Notes: generated by a model from the letters alone, not told the origin. A stretch of 64,000 bases of DNA from an uncultured Methanomethylovorans sp. (GCF_963678545.1 NZ_OY782870.1:2108001-2172000); one strand, 5' to 3'. Counted from the stretch's first letter, positions 37,796 to 48,732 are shown. Numbers and translations: made by a program.

Positions 37796-40700
37796 ATGCT
37801 AAAGGAGATCACAGGTCAATACAACGCAGGTGAGATCGAATCCAAGATACACCTTTTCTGGGATGAGATCGATGCGTACTCAAAAGTACGCCAACGCAGA
37901 ATGGGTGCAAAGCGTTTCTTTTTCGTGGACGGTCCACCCTATACCACCGGCCATATACACCTAGGTACCGCATGGAACAAAATCATCAAGGATTCCATAC
38001 TTAGGTACCGTTCAATGAATAATTGCCATATACTTGACCGTGCAGGGTGGGATATGCATGGCCTTCCTATCGAGGTAAAGGTTGAAGGCGTCCTTGGTTT
38101 TACGTCCAAGAAAGATATTGAGAGATATGGTGTCGGCAACTTCATCGAAAAATGCAAAGAATTTGCCTTATTGCAGAAAGATGATATGACCCGGCAATTC
38201 TATTCCCTGGGAGTATGGCTTAACTGGAAAGACCCGTATATGACACTGCGGGATGAGTATATTGAAGCTGCTTGGTGGACATTGAAGCAGGCACAACAAA
38301 AGGACCTGCTTGAAGAAGGAAAACGTGTGGTCAACTGGTGTCCCAGATGCGAGACCGCAATAGCAGATTCCGAAGTAGAATATGAGGAGCGTGTCGATCC
38401 TTCTATTTATGTGAAGTTCAAAATAAAGGGTGAAACAAATACATCGATAGTAATCTGGACCACAACTCCATGGACCATACCATCGAACATCGCAGTGGCA
38501 GTACATCCCTCATTTGAGTATTCCAAGGTAAAAGCTGTAACATCTGCCGGTGAGACTGAGGTACTTATCATGGCTTCAGCATTGGTAAAAGATGTGCTCA
38601 AGAAAGGCAGATATGCTGATTTTGAAATACTTGATACCATGTTGGGTGAAGATCTTACGACATTGGAATATGAGCATCCACTTGCAGACCAGATCCCAAA
38701 GCAGGCACGTTTTAAGCATAATGTGTATCTCGCAGACTTCGTAACAGCAGAGAACACAGGTTGCGTTCATATAGCCCCCGGGCATGGTATGGATGACTTT
38801 GAAGTAGGTCTAAAACACGGACTTCCCATCTTCTGTCCTGTTGGGTCAGATGGTCGGTATACAGAAGAAGCTGGTGAATATACCGATATGCACATCAGGG
38901 AAGCTAACAAAGTTGTTGTGGAAAATCTCAAGGAAAGAGGGCTTTTGCTTGCAGAAGGTACTATTTCTCACCGTTATGGGCACTGCTGGAGATGTAAAAC
39001 CCCTATTATCTATCTCGCTACTCGCCAGTGGTTCCTTAAGATATCAGAATTAAAGGAACAGATGCTCTCAGAGATCGACAAAGTTGTTTGGTATCCCGAA
39101 TGGGCAGGCTCAGCGCGTTTCAGGGACTGGGTGGAAGGTGCCAGAGATTGGTGTATCTCAAGGCAGCGTTACTGGGGCATACCCATTCCGGTCTGGCGCT
39201 GTACAGAGTGTGAACGCATAGACGTCATAGGTACTAAGCAGGAACTTCTTGAAAGGTCAGGTATGAAGGAAGGAATAGAGCTGCACAGGCCTTATGTAGA
39301 CTCTGTCACGCTTAAATGTGAATGTGGCGGGACGATGCATCGTGTGAAAGATGTATTTGATGTATGGTTTGATTCGGCAGTCGCTTCCTGGGCCACGTTG
39401 AATTTCCCTCAGAATAAAGAAGATCTTGAAAAATGGTGGCCTGCAGATTTCATCACCGAAGGTCATGACCAGACAAGAGGATGGTTCTATTCACAATTGG
39501 GTGCCAGCATGGTGGCCTTTGGCAAAGCACCTTATAAGAGTGTGCTAATGCACGGATTCACCCTTGACGTGGAAGGCAAGAAAATGTCCAAGAGCTTGGG
39601 CAATATAGTGCAGCCTTCTGAAGTCATAGGCAAGTTCGGTGCAGATACACTTCGTGCTTATGTGTTAGCATCCAGTGCACCTTGGGAAGACCTCAAATTC
39701 AGTAACGATGAGATCGCCAATATGCACAGGACGATCAACATCCTGTGGAATGTCTATCGTTTCCCGTTACCCTATATGGCATTGGATGCCTTTGATCCTT
39801 CAAAGGTCTCACTGGAATCAGTAAAGCCTAATATGCGCAGTGAGGACAGATGGATCCTATCCAGGATGCAGTCCGTAATAAAAGCAGTTGATTCCGCCAT
39901 GGAAGCCTGTATGCTCCAGAAGGCTATCAGAGCAATCACTGATTTTGTTCTTGAGGACCTTTCCCGTTGGTACATCCAGCTCATAAGGCCAAGGACATGG
40001 GTAGAGGCCGATGATCCGGACAAAATAGCCGTATACAGGGTTCTGTATGAGGTATTCACGACCACTACAAAGGTCATAGCTCCCTTCATGCCTCATCTTG
40101 CTGAGGAAATGTATCAGAACCTGGTATGTAATGTGTACAGTGATTCACTTGAATCGGTACACATGAACGATTGGCCCGTGCCCGATGAATCTCTCATAGA
40201 TATAGACCTTGAGCAGCACATGAAGCTTGCACGCTCTATTGTGGAGGCAGCTTCTAATGCCCGCCAGAAAGTCGGGCGTAAACTGAGATGGCCTGTAGGA
40301 AGGATAGTCGTCACTCCATTGGATGAAACTGCTGTCTTGGCTGTCAAGAACCTGAAAGCAGTGCTTATGGATCAGACAAATTCCAAGGATATTGTACTGA
40401 CAGAAATTGGTGGATCATGGAATGAACTTGGGTTCAGTGCCATACCCAATCCCGGAGCTATAGGGCCGGTTTTCAAAGGTGATGCAGGGAAGGTCATAGC
40501 TGCCTTAAAACAAGTTGATGCTATCGCATTGAAGAAAGAACTGGCCTGCTCTGAAGGTTATAGCCTACAACTTGCAGATGGCAATGTCGTGACGATAAGC
40601 CCCGATATGGTCAATTTCCAGGAAACATTGCCAGAACTGGCTGCAAGTGCTTTATCATCTGCGGGCATTGTATATGTAGATGCTAAGCTTACCAGGGAAC

Positions 40701-40972
40701 TTGAAGCAGAAGGTTATTCCAGAGAGGTAATTCGCAGAGTCCAGGATATGAGAAAGGAAATGGACCTTGCGGTGGAAGAAAACATTAAGGCCATAATCTG
40801 CATCGATGATGAGCGGGTAGTGGACCTGGTGCTTGACCTAGAACAATTGATCGCCAGTGAGGTACGTGCAGATGTTCAGATCATAGGCTTTGATGTGGAA
40901 GTGCATGGAGACCTTGTCAAGGACTGGGATGTGGAAGGAATATCGATGCACATGGGAATATCAAGAACTTGA
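37796..40972 (+). CDS. ileS: Isoleucyl-tRNA synthetase
   Basis: 1058 residues, full length for the archaeal/eukaryotic-like form. It contains the HIGH-type motif [16 protein letters not shown] (about 45-60), editing-domain segments ([29 protein letters not shown]), the tryptophan-rich [10 protein letters not shown] and KMSKSLGNI. Cys pairs (CPRC, CWRC, CTEC, CECG) suggest zinc sites. GGAG precedes the ATG by seven bases. mptE follows after 15 bases. Confidence 0.97.
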   Translation: MLKEITGQYNAGEIESKIHLFWDEIDAYSKVRQRRMGAKRFFFVDGPPYTTGHIHLGTAWNKIIKDSILRYRSMNNCHILDRAGWDMHGLPIEVKVEGVLGFTSKKDIERYGVGNFIEKCKEFALLQKDDMTRQFYSLGVWLNWKDPYMTLRDEYIEAAWWTLKQAQQKDLLEEGKRVVNWCPRCETAIADSEVEYEERVDPSIYVKFKIKGETNTSIVIWTTTPWTIPSNIAVAVHPSFEYSKVKAVTSAGETEVLIMASALVKDVLKKGRYADFEILDTMLGEDLTTLEYEHPLADQIPKQARFKHNVYLADFVTAENTGCVHIAPGHGMDDFEVGLKHGLPIFCPVGSDGRYTEEAGEYTDMHIREANKVVVENLKERGLLLAEGTISHRYGHCWRCKTPIIYLATRQWFLKISELKEQMLSEIDKVVWYPEWAGSARFRDWVEGARDWCISRQRYWGIPIPVWRCTECERIDVIGTKQELLERSGMKEGIELHRPYVDSVTLKCECGGTMHRVKDVFDVWFDSAVASWATLNFPQNKEDLEKWWPADFITEGHDQTRGWFYSQLGASMVAFGKAPYKSVLMHGFTLDVEGKKMSKSLGNIVQPSEVIGKFGADTLRAYVLASSAPWEDLKFSNDEIANMHRTINILWNVYRFPLPYMALDAFDPSKVSLESVKPNMRSEDRWILSRMQSVIKAVDSAMEACMLQKAIRAITDFVLEDLSRWYIQLIRPRTWVEADDPDKIAVYRVLYEVFTTTTKVIAPFMPHLAEEMYQNLVCNVYSDSLESVHMNDWPVPDESLIDIDLEQHMKLARSIVEAASNARQKVGRKLRWPVGRIVVTPLDETAVLAVKNLKAVLMDQTNSKDIVLTEIGGSWNELGFSAIPNPGAIGPVFKGDAGKVIAALKQVDAIALKKELACSEGYSLQLADGNVVTISPDMVNFQETLPELAASALSSAGIVYVDAKLTRELEAEGYSREVIRRVQDMRKEMDLAVEENIKAIICIDDERVVDLVLDLEQLIASEVRADVQIIGFDVEVHGDLVKDWDVEGISMHMGISRT

Positions 40973-40987
40973 TGTCTAGGGAAAACT

Positions 40988-41623
40988 ATGGATTTCACTG
41001 TCTGGGAACCTGTGTACAGGGAAATACTTCAAGACTTTGGTTTCAGCAGGAAAGAGGATGAGAGAGCAGCTCTCCTTCTCTCACAGCTGCTGGACCAAAA
41101 AGCCTCGCCAGGGCCCGATGCTCTAAAGAAATTAATATATGGGAAAGAAGTCCTGGTTTGTGGTAATGCTCCTACTCTTGTCGCAGATCTTGACAGTTTA
41201 GACCTTGAAAGATATGTGGTAATTGCAGCAGATGGTGCAGCGGCTGGTGTAATGGACGCTGGCAGAATACCGAATGTTATAGTAACGGATCTGGATGGTG
41301 ATGTGGAGCTCGAGATCGAGGCTTCAAAGGATGGTTCACTTGTAGTCGTCCATGCCCATGGTGACAACATAGGCAGGCTTGTCAAATATGTTCCGCGTTT
41401 GCAGAACATAATAGGCTCTACACAGGCCGCTCCTCTGGAGAATGTTTTCAATTTCGGTGGTTTTACTGATGGGGATCGGGCTGTGCACGTAGCTTATGAA
41501 TTTGGTGCAGAAAGTATCAAACTCGCAGGTTTCTTTTTTGATGACCCTTTAGTATCCCCCTTCAAAAAGAAAAAATTAAAATGGGCCCGCAGGCTTATTT
41601 CTTCTTTAGGAGTTAAGTTTTGA
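40988..41623 (+). CDS. mptE: 6-hydroxymethyl-7,8-dihydropterin pyrophosphokinase MptE
   Basis: 211 residues of the archaeal MptE (COG1634) type. The central part reads VLVCGNAPTLVADLDSL, AADGAAAGVMDAGRIPNVIVTDLDGD and HAHGDNIGRL, followed by GSTQA and FGGFTDGDRAV. The enzyme pyrophosphorylates 6-hydroxymethyl-dihydropterin in methanopterin synthesis, the carrier used by Mch. The N-terminal 30 residues are the usual helical extension. Confidence 0.88.
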   Translation: MDFTVWEPVYREILQDFGFSRKEDERAALLLSQLLDQKASPGPDALKKLIYGKEVLVCGNAPTLVADLDSLDLERYVVIAADGAAAGVMDAGRIPNVIVTDLDGDVELEIEASKDGSLVVVHAHGDNIGRLVKYVPRLQNIIGSTQAAPLENVFNFGGFTDGDRAVHVAYEFGAESIKLAGFFFDDPLVSPFKKKKLKWARRLISSLGVKF

Positions 41624-41696
41624 GTAAGCTGCTCTATGATAACGATTTTCATGAGAACTTATTTATATTTTGTTACGCAATTAGGAATTAGGTTCC

Positions 41697-42782
41697 ATGG
41701 ACACACTGGTCATTTGTATAGACAGGGATAACGATCTGGGTGAAAAGGCAAAGGTCTCAAGTCCCATCATAGGAAGAGAGGAAAACATCAAAGCAGCTGT
41801 TGCTTTGTCCATAGCCGATCCTGAAGATTCGGATTCCAATACCATTTTTGGCGGCGTGAAGGTATTGGATGAACTCCGTGCAAAAGGACATGAGACTGAA
41901 CTCATAACTTTTGCAGGTGATAAGAGAGTAGGAATCACGTCTGATCAGAAGATCTCAAACCAACTCGATGAGGTTCTGGAAAAGTATCATGCTTCTAACG
42001 CTATTTTTATTTCAGATGGAGCAGAGGACGAAACTCTCCTTCCAATAGTTCAGTCAAGGATAAAAATTAATTCTGTCAAACGTATAGTGATTATACAGAG
42101 TGAGAATCTTGAAAGCACCTATTATATGCTAAAGCATGCTTTTAATGATCCAAAAATTTCCCAAACTTTCTTCGTACCACTTGGACTTGCATCTCTTATA
42201 TATTCGATCTTCCTTCTGGCGAATTATCCCGAAGGAGCTATAATAGGCATTCTTGCTGCAGTTGGCCTGTATATGCTGTACCGAGGTTTTGGTGATACTG
42301 TCACAATTGTGTGGAACAAGATAAAAGATGCATTCCATACTGGTAGATTGATTGCTGTAACCCATACTGCAGCTTTACTAATAGTTTTTGTCTCTTTTGT
42401 GCAGGGATTTGTACGCTTGTGGCAATATTATACCCATGGAGGGATATGGTACCATGGATTGGTTCCGCTGGCTACTGTGTTTATACACAGTTCGATCTGG
42501 TGGCTGGTATTAGCTGCGGTCATAATCAATTTTGGTCGTATGATGGATAAATACTTGCATGGGCAATTTAGTTTTAGGCAGATATCGCCTTCTTTCTATG
42601 CCTTCTCCCTGGGACTGCTGTTTTGGGGGGCAACTACGTATATACTTGCATTCAATCCTGCTATTGAAGGCGCACAGCTTTCTCTTGTAACAGGACTTCA
42701 GTATTTCATTTATTCCATAGTTTTGGCTATCATTATAACTCTTGCAGGTATCAGGATAGCTGCCAGCCCGGTTAAGGAGTGA
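41697..42782 (+). CDS. DUF373 family membrane protein
   Basis: 361 residues. The N-terminal half (about 1-145) is a soluble alpha/beta domain starting TLVICIDRDNDLGEKA and containing IADPEDSDSNTIFGG, the DUF373 signature. The C-terminal half has about six hydrophobic helices. The family is archaeal with no assigned function. A TATA-like box lies at about 41659-41668. The phosphorylase gene follows after four bases. Confidence 0.85.
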   Translation: MDTLVICIDRDNDLGEKAKVSSPIIGREENIKAAVALSIADPEDSDSNTIFGGVKVLDELRAKGHETELITFAGDKRVGITSDQKISNQLDEVLEKYHASNAIFISDGAEDETLLPIVQSRIKINSVKRIVIIQSENLESTYYMLKHAFNDPKISQTFFVPLGLASLIYSIFLLANYPEGAIIGILAAVGLYMLYRGFGDTVTIVWNKIKDAFHTGRLIAVTHTAALLIVFVSFVQGFVRLWQYYTHGGIWYHGLVPLATVFIHSSIWWLVLAAVIINFGRMMDKYLHGQFSFRQISPSFYAFSLGLLFWGATTYILAFNPAIEGAQLSLVTGLQYFIYSIVLAIIITLAGIRIAASPVKE

Positions 42783-42786
42783 ATGT

Positions 42787-43590
42787 ATGGCTGTGAGCAC
42801 ATGGAATCAAGGGCACGTAATTAATGTAGATTTTTCCTTTGCTGTCATAGGTGGTGTGGGCTTCTCTCACCTTGATGGCCAGTCAAAGATCACAGTAAAA
42901 ACCGACTATGGTACTGTAGAGGCTTCCATTGTGAAAATGGAAGGCAGTAATTTATTGTTCATCCCAAGACATGCAGGAGATAGTGGACATGTTCCGCCTC
43001 ATAAGATCAATTTTCGTGCTATTATAATGGCAATAAAGCAATTAGGGATATCCCGGGTGATATCCATCAACTCTGTGGGTACGATGCATGGCCATCCAAT
43101 TGGAAGTATGGCCTTACCTTATGATTTTATAGACTTCACTCATAAGCGGCCCTCCACCTTCTTTGAAGATAAAACTATACATGCAGATATGTCAGAACCT
43201 TATTGTCTCCAGCTTCGTTCTCTGATAAGGTCTATCCTGAAAGAAAAAGGAGTTGAGACTGCTGATGTGATATATGCTTGTACCGAAGGTCCCAGGTTCG
43301 AGACTAAGGCTGAGATCCGCATGCTGAGTAATTATGCTGATGTTGTGGGCATGACCGGTGTACCTGAAGTAGTACTTGCTAAAGAGATGCAGCTCTGTTA
43401 TGCGTCTGTATGTCTGATAACAAATATGGCTTCTGGGATTGAAAGTGCCAGGCCGACGGCAACTGAGGTACTGGATATACTTGTCTCCAGAAAAGAATTC
43501 ATTTTTGAACTATTGCATTCAATTGCAGTATACATGCCCGCAAAAAGGGACTGTCTCTGCAATAGTGCAATAGAAGACGGAATACTCTGA
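42787..43590 (+). CDS. S-methyl-5'-thioadenosine/thioinosine phosphorylase family (PNP)
   Basis: 267 residues. Nucleoside phosphorylase motifs are present: FIPRHAGDSGHVPPHKINFRA, ISINSVGTMHG, CTEGPRFETKAEIRM, DVVGMTGVPEVVLAKE and ITNMASGI. It cleaves methylthio-nucleosides with phosphate for purine and methionine salvage. In some methanogens the substrate is methylthioinosine after deamination; sequence alone does not tell which one applies here. It sits four bases after the DUF373 gene. Confidence 0.85.
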   Translation: MAVSTWNQGHVINVDFSFAVIGGVGFSHLDGQSKITVKTDYGTVEASIVKMEGSNLLFIPRHAGDSGHVPPHKINFRAIIMAIKQLGISRVISINSVGTMHGHPIGSMALPYDFIDFTHKRPSTFFEDKTIHADMSEPYCLQLRSLIRSILKEKGVETADVIYACTEGPRFETKAEIRMLSNYADVVGMTGVPEVVLAKEMQLCYASVCLITNMASGIESARPTATEVLDILVSRKEFIFELLHSIAVYMPAKRDCLCNSAIEDGIL

Positions 43591-43592
43591 TC

Positions 43593-44447
43593 TTATGCAA
43601 TATCCTTGGATGTATCGATCTGAATGCCATCGCATATCTTGAATTTGATTACTTCGGCAGCGGGCAGCATGCCCCTCATCTTAGGAATGGCAAGCTTGTT
43701 AACTATCTTATCGGCTCCCCGGTCAAGGGAGATCTCAAAAATGACATCTGCAGAATTAAGTATATCATTTTCTATATTTTCGGGATGACTTCCTTTTAAA
43801 CCATAGAGGTATGTAAGTGCACCTGTCTCTTTGCTGACCTCATATATGATATTGATCAATCTTTTGACTAATCCCTGACTCACATGTAGGTTCATGAAAA
43901 ATGAGAAGTTATCAAAAACAAGGTTAATGTCTCCTCCTTGATCATCATTTCTGATGTTCTTCAAGTTGTATTCTACGAACTCAAGCAGCTTGGTATCTGC
44001 ATAGTCATTTCCTATATTATCTACCATTTCACCTGAAGGCGCAAGGTAATACTCACTATAAACGTCAATAAAAATTATATTTTTGATGTCAAAGTTAAGG
44101 TTCAGTATGTCCCTGAGTACATATTTAGGTCTGCGACTAGTGGTGAAATAATATGTCTTTCTTGCTTGAGTAAATTGGTATAGGAAGATTTCGGACATAC
44201 CGGATGGATCCGCTGAAACATAAATCATTGAACCGCAAGGTAATCCTCCTCCTATGCTCCTGTCAAGAACTGAAATACCTGTACTTGATATGCCAGAACT
44301 TGCCATATTCTCAGCAACTGCCTTATTTCCCTGAGGTATATTTTCCCGGATAATATCATAGAGATTGGTGGCATCTTTTTCGGTATTAGATGCATTTTCT
44401 TCACTAACGCTTTGCTGCATTTCTGCAGACTTTGAAGTCCCTAGCAT
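43593..44447 (-). CDS. RecA/KaiC-superfamily protein with a degenerate Walker A
   Basis: About 284 residues from ATG 44447, with AGAGG upstream; ATG 44474 adds nine residues but lacks a ribosome site. The KaiC-like core begins STGISVLDRSIGGGLPCGS, but the P-loop position reads SADPSGMSEIF with no GK[ST], so ATP binding is doubtful. A later strand LVFDNFSFFMN resembles Walker B. Residues 1-60 are low-complexity. Related inactive KaiC-like proteins occur in archaea next to signalling or motility genes. It is divergent from the helicase gene. Confidence 0.75.
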   Translation of the reverse strand: MLGTSKSAEMQQSVSEENASNTEKDATNLYDIIRENIPQGNKAVAENMASSGISSTGISVLDRSIGGGLPCGSMIYVSADPSGMSEIFLYQFTQARKTYYFTTSRRPKYVLRDILNLNFDIKNIIFIDVYSEYYLAPSGEMVDNIGNDYADTKLLEFVEYNLKNIRNDDQGGDINLVFDNFSFFMNLHVSQGLVKRLINIIYEVSKETGALTYLYGLKGSHPENIENDILNSADVIFEISLDRGADKIVNKLAIPKMRGMLPAAEVIKFKICDGIQIDTSKDIA

Positions 44448-44596
44448 GATACTTTTCCTCTTTAAGTAAGACATACCCGCAGATATTTATTATATTTTTA
44501 TCTGTATATATTGTCTTTGAATACATATAATGTTTTCCAAGCAATAGAGGAAGCAAGCATACATTACTTATACCTTCTCTCCAATTCAGCTGCATA

Positions 44597-47074
44597 ATGA
44601 CTTTATGGATCCTCATAAATCCCGAAACTACTAAATTATTTGTATTTATCATTAAAAGCGGCAGAAAATTGCCTCTTTTTACTGGGGAACTGATCCTAAA
44701 TAAAACTCCTGCAGGTCCGAGACCCCATAAGTTCAGGGTACTCAGGGATGGAAAAGAAGAATACATGACACCTGCAGATTTTGTAGATCTGTTACGTATG
44801 GCCGATCGTATCATGATCGCAAAAGGTGGTAATGATGTCACTGCTGCAGCTTTCTTAGATATGCTGAAAGGTTTTCAGCTTGAAGGGGAGTTTGTTAATG
44901 TCTGCCGTTTTTGCATGCTTAAACACAGATTCAATTTCCTAAACAGAAGGTCAATACAATATCATTCACAGAAGATCTGTGAGGAATGCGCCAAAGAAGA
45001 ACTTGCCAAGGTCCTTAATGCTCCTTACTCCCATTATAGTGATGAAGCAAAACAGCGCATTGAAGAAATGCTTTTGCAAACAAGGGATTTCGATAGAACT
45101 GTAGGTTCATTGGATCCGGAAGGCCTTGACCAGGAACTGACCAGGTTCGATACAGTGCAGGCTTCCTCTAATGCCAAGACTATGAAGATAGCAGATCTTC
45201 CAATATCAAAAAGTTTCAAAGATATCTTGTTAAAAAAATCAAAGGAACTGCTCCCAGTACAGACAATTGCCGTGGATTTAGGTCTTTTCAAAGGAAAGGA
45301 TCAACTTGTTACTTCAGTCACAGCTACCGGAAAGACATTGATTGGAGAACTTGCAGGCATTGAAAACCTATTGCGAAAAAGGGGAAAAATGTTATATTTG
45401 GTACCTCTGGTGGCTCTTGCAAACCAGAAATACGACCAGTTCACTGATAAATATGGGTCGCTGGGTATCACAACCTCTATACGAATAGGAAGTGCCCGGA
45501 TTCATACCTCCTCTACACTTAAGATGCGCAGAACCCTGGATTCGGACATAATTGTAGGAACTTATGAAGGTATTGATTTCATTCTAAGGTCGGGAGATGC
45601 TGACCTGTTAGGCAAGATCGGTACTGTGGTCATAGACGAAGTGCACACATTAGAGGACAGTGAGCGCGGCCACAGGGTAGATGGCGTAATAGGAAGGTTG
45701 AAATATGTTGCTCCAGCTGCCCAGTTCATATACCTTTCTGCCACAGTTGCCGAACCACTTGCTCTAGCACAAAAACTGGATGCAACATTGGTAGAGTATG
45801 AATATCGCCCTGTTCCCATTGAACGTCATCTTATTTTCTGCGAGGAACATGATAAGCTAAAGCTTATGACCCGGTTGGCAAAGGAGGAGTTTGCCAGAAC
45901 ATCCACAAAAGGTCATAAAGGTCAGACTATCATTTTCACAAATTCCAGACGTAATTGTCACAGCATATCAGAAGCATTACCCATGCTCTCTGCACCTTAC
46001 CATGCCGGTCTTACACAATCAGTGAGAAAATCCGTAGAAGAGCGTTTCCTAAAAGGAAAGTTGCCAGTGGTAGTAACAACTGCCGCTCTTGCAGCAGGTG
46101 TAGATTTCCCTTCGTCTCAAGTTATATTTGAATCACTTGCTATGGGGATAGAGTGGCTCAATATTCAGGGATTCATGCAGATGCTGGGGCGTGCAGGACG
46201 TCCGGATTACCATGACAGGGGCATTGTGGTGCTGCTAGCAACCCCAAATAAGCGTTATTCCAGCGAGCAGACAGAAACCGAAGATGCTGTTGCAATAAGA
46301 TTGCTTAAGGGAAACATGCTTGCATCCTCGTTTGATTATGGTGAAGATGAACAGATGGAAGAGATACTGGCATCGGCAGCTGTAACCTCGTCAAGGGCCG
46401 ATCTGGCAGCTATTCATAAGAGGATGCTGGGTACATTTGAGCTTACAAAGCTTGTTAACAGGCTGCTACACTACAAATTCCTTGAAAAAAGAGAGGACAA
46501 TATTTCCCTTACACCTTTTGGCCAAATAGCTGCTGGTCATTTCCTGTCAGTATCTTCAGCTTTCCTTATACGCGATGCAGTGCTTAAAGGCAAGGGCCCG
46601 CTTGAGATCATTACGAACCTAGAGTTCTTTGATGCCGTTTATTTCAAATATGCGGCTCAGATCTCCACAGCCTTGGATATTAATGTTCCTTCCCGCGTAT
46701 TCCAAGGTGCTTCTCTTGACATAATATTTGAGGGAGACAATATTTCGCAGCTTGATCTGAACATACAGGAGCAACTCTTTGAATTTGCAGCTGCCTTCCT
46801 TACCTGTAAATGCAAGGATTCTCCATATTGTGGATGTGCAGAACGTCGTTTTTCTGCAAAGATTGTGGAGACACGCATGGAAGGTTACGATCCTGCGGGT
46901 ATTGTACGTAAACTGGAAGATCTGTACGGAGTGACCGCTTATCCAGGCGATGTATTAGGCTATCTTGATAACGTAGTACGCAATCTCGATGCAGTAGAAA
47001 AGGTCGCAAAAGTTTATTCTAAAAAAGATATAGTGCGTGCTGCCCGTGAAATGAAGCAGCAGGTTGAAGGCTAA
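44597..47074 (+). CDS. Ski2/Hel308-like DEAD/H-box helicase with N-terminal zinc-finger-like region
   Basis: 825 residues. Residues 100-135 hold a four-Cys motif (CRFC ... CEEC). The helicase core has motif I SVTATGKTLIGE, motif Ib-like IVGTYEGID, motif II IDEVHTLED (DEVH), motif III YLSATVAEP, motif V TTAALAAGVDFPSSQVIF and motif VI QMLGRAGRPDYHD. A second Cys cluster (CKCKDSPYCGC) is near residue 740. It is an SF2 DNA or RNA helicase of an archaeal subfamily; the substrate is unproven. The T run after the AGAGG/CCTCT stem at 47083-47111 is the likely terminator. Confidence 0.88.
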   Translation: MTLWILINPETTKLFVFIIKSGRKLPLFTGELILNKTPAGPRPHKFRVLRDGKEEYMTPADFVDLLRMADRIMIAKGGNDVTAAAFLDMLKGFQLEGEFVNVCRFCMLKHRFNFLNRRSIQYHSQKICEECAKEELAKVLNAPYSHYSDEAKQRIEEMLLQTRDFDRTVGSLDPEGLDQELTRFDTVQASSNAKTMKIADLPISKSFKDILLKKSKELLPVQTIAVDLGLFKGKDQLVTSVTATGKTLIGELAGIENLLRKRGKMLYLVPLVALANQKYDQFTDKYGSLGITTSIRIGSARIHTSSTLKMRRTLDSDIIVGTYEGIDFILRSGDADLLGKIGTVVIDEVHTLEDSERGHRVDGVIGRLKYVAPAAQFIYLSATVAEPLALAQKLDATLVEYEYRPVPIERHLIFCEEHDKLKLMTRLAKEEFARTSTKGHKGQTIIFTNSRRNCHSISEALPMLSAPYHAGLTQSVRKSVEERFLKGKLPVVVTTAALAAGVDFPSSQVIFESLAMGIEWLNIQGFMQMLGRAGRPDYHDRGIVVLLATPNKRYSSEQTETEDAVAIRLLKGNMLASSFDYGEDEQMEEILASAAVTSSRADLAAIHKRMLGTFELTKLVNRLLHYKFLEKREDNISLTPFGQIAAGHFLSVSSAFLIRDAVLKGKGPLEIITNLEFFDAVYFKYAAQISTALDINVPSRVFQGASLDIIFEGDNISQLDLNIQEQLFEFAAAFLTCKCKDSPYCGCAERRFSAKIVETRMEGYDPAGIVRKLEDLYGVTAYPGDVLGYLDNVVRNLDAVEKVAKVYSKKDIVRAAREMKQQVEG

Positions 47075-47082
47075 TATTATAT

Positions 47083-47111
47083 AGAGGATTCTGATTAACC
47101 CTCTGTTTTTT
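47083..47111 (+). terminator. Hairpin and T-run terminator after the helicase gene
   Basis: AGAGG (47083-47087) pairs with CCTCT (47100-47104), followed by G and six T residues (47106-47111), just after the helicase TAA. Confidence 0.5.
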
Positions 47112-47418
47112 ACGTAACCATAAATTTCAAGTGAAATTCATTCTCCCTATCTCTGTTTTTGCTTTATTTCATTCACTTTTTTCCTTGATTTTAGGATGGC
47201 CTTTCACAGCTCTCTGCATTGTTGCTGCAAAACCTTTTGTAATTGCTCCGAAATATCCTCGATCCCTGTAAACAATTTCATTCAATTCAGAGAGATCGAT
47301 CTGAGAAATAAGATAACAAGGGATTCTTGCCTCTTAATAAAGTTTAATTAATATAAATTAACCTTTATGCAAGGAATGAATTAAAATATATAATAAGAGT
47401 AAAGTATTAAACTGGAAC
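47112..47418. other. Intergenic region holding the IS5 fragment and a promoter
   Basis: Apart from the transposase fragment, AT-rich sequence (47338-47410) with TTAATATAAATTAA upstream of 47419 may be the promoter of the next gene. No other gene seen. Confidence 0.4.
47173..47333 (-). pseudogene. IS5-family transposase remnant
   Basis: This minus-strand open stretch, too short for a normal gene, reads ISQIDLSELNEIVYRDRGYFGA then TKGFAATMQRAVKGHP, followed by a TGA at 47175-47173. VYRDRGYFGA and ATMQRA.(K/R)GHP are typical of the catalytic region of IS5-group transposases common in Methanosarcina. The start, the N-terminal two-thirds and the C-terminus are gone, and I see no terminal inverted repeats, so it is a dead fragment. 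Confidence 0.75.
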
Positions 47419-48609
47419 ATGCTAATGGGTGAAAAAGTGATTAATACAATGAGTGAAAAAGAAGCGAAAAACAATAGAATTGAAGAGATTTTCAGTATAG
47501 AGAAGGAAAAGCTTCTAAATTTCATAAAGGAAAGAAATGATTACATCAAGAACTTGCCTGAGGTTGAAAAAAAGGCATTTATCTCATCGATAGAGAAGAT
47601 AAAAGAAAGCAAAGACAAGATCGAAAGGTTGCTCTTAAAAAAGGACACAAATAAAGGTATTCATGACCTTCTTTTCTCTTTTGAAGACCTTCCTCTGTTC
47701 GGTAAAGAGTACTGGTTCATGAAATTCACATCAAATGACGGCTCTAAATCTCAGTTCTTCCTTATGTTCGGCAGGTCCGCGGGCGATATCGAGGTCAATG
47801 GAAAATATGTAGAGAACAGTCAGGTAATAGATGACAGGACCGAAGGATATTGCATTTCCTGGGTATATGATGAAATGCAGAGGAAAATCACAGATCATCT
47901 GGGAACCATTGAATTAAAGGACGATAAAGTAACCTGTTCTACTGAAGATATCCAGGCAAATTTTCATGGATCTTTTCCAAAATATACACTTGATATCTCA
48001 AATGGTGAAAAGAACATCTGCTGTCTGAATATTAAAGAGCCTGTAGACAATAAATACAGCTGCGAATTATCGGAAAATTTCAAAGGCCTGTTTGGGTACA
48101 GGCTGGCTAACCTGTACTTTGATTTTGAAGGAACTTTATTCGACAAGGATTTCTGCGGAAAATGCTACGTACAGAAAGTGATCGTCATTGGACCCTTTAT
48201 TCCTTGGAAATGGTCAAGAATAGTTTTCAGGAATGGATCAATTTTTACTTATTATATACCAAATATCGAGTTTGTAGGCCTTGAGTACAACATATACAAT
48301 TCCATGGAATTTTATGATGCTGATACAAAGATCCTGCATAGATTCAATAAATCCAAAGTGCAGGAGTATCCGTCTAAAAAAAGCGATAAAAGATGGGTAA
48401 TCACAGCTGAAGATGACAGAGTATTTGTCGTTATGAAAAGTTATTGCAAGGAAGAATTCGATTTCACCCACAACTTCAACTTCAGATATATAGAAAACCT
48501 TGTAGATGTCGTAGATCTGAAGATCGAAACAGATGATAAGGTAATAACCTTACAGGAAACCGGCAGTGGGCTGGGGATGGTTGAAGACACATCAGGATTT
48601 GTAATATAA
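47419..48609 (+). CDS. Hypothetical protein, possibly lipocalin/CrtC-like
   Basis: 396 residues; ATG 47419 is used, with further ATGs at 47425 and 47449 that could be the true start. The first 90 residues are Lys/Glu-rich and helical. The rest is beta-rich with many aromatics (YWFMKFTSNDGSKSQFFLMF, GYRLANLYFDFEGTLF, GPFIPWKWSRIVF). The pattern faintly resembles the lipocalin-like hydroxyneurosporene-synthase (CrtC/AttH) fold, but I cannot confirm it. There is no signal peptide. It stands alone next to the IS5 fragment and may be an acquired gene. Confidence 0.7.
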   Translation: MLMGEKVINTMSEKEAKNNRIEEIFSIEKEKLLNFIKERNDYIKNLPEVEKKAFISSIEKIKESKDKIERLLLKKDTNKGIHDLLFSFEDLPLFGKEYWFMKFTSNDGSKSQFFLMFGRSAGDIEVNGKYVENSQVIDDRTEGYCISWVYDEMQRKITDHLGTIELKDDKVTCSTEDIQANFHGSFPKYTLDISNGEKNICCLNIKEPVDNKYSCELSENFKGLFGYRLANLYFDFEGTLFDKDFCGKCYVQKVIVIGPFIPWKWSRIVFRNGSIFTYYIPNIEFVGLEYNIYNSMEFYDADTKILHRFNKSKVQEYPSKKSDKRWVITAEDDRVFVVMKSYCKEEFDFTHNFNFRYIENLVDVVDLKIETDDKVITLQETGSGLGMVEDTSGFVI

Positions 48610-48732
48610 GATACAGAATTCCAGATATTTTTGAATAGAATTTTTCTGTAGAAAAGGTGATTGCAGAAGCACTCCTGCAATCACTCTGACCATCCATTTG
48701 GACCTTAACTGATTCCTTCTATGATTTCCTCA

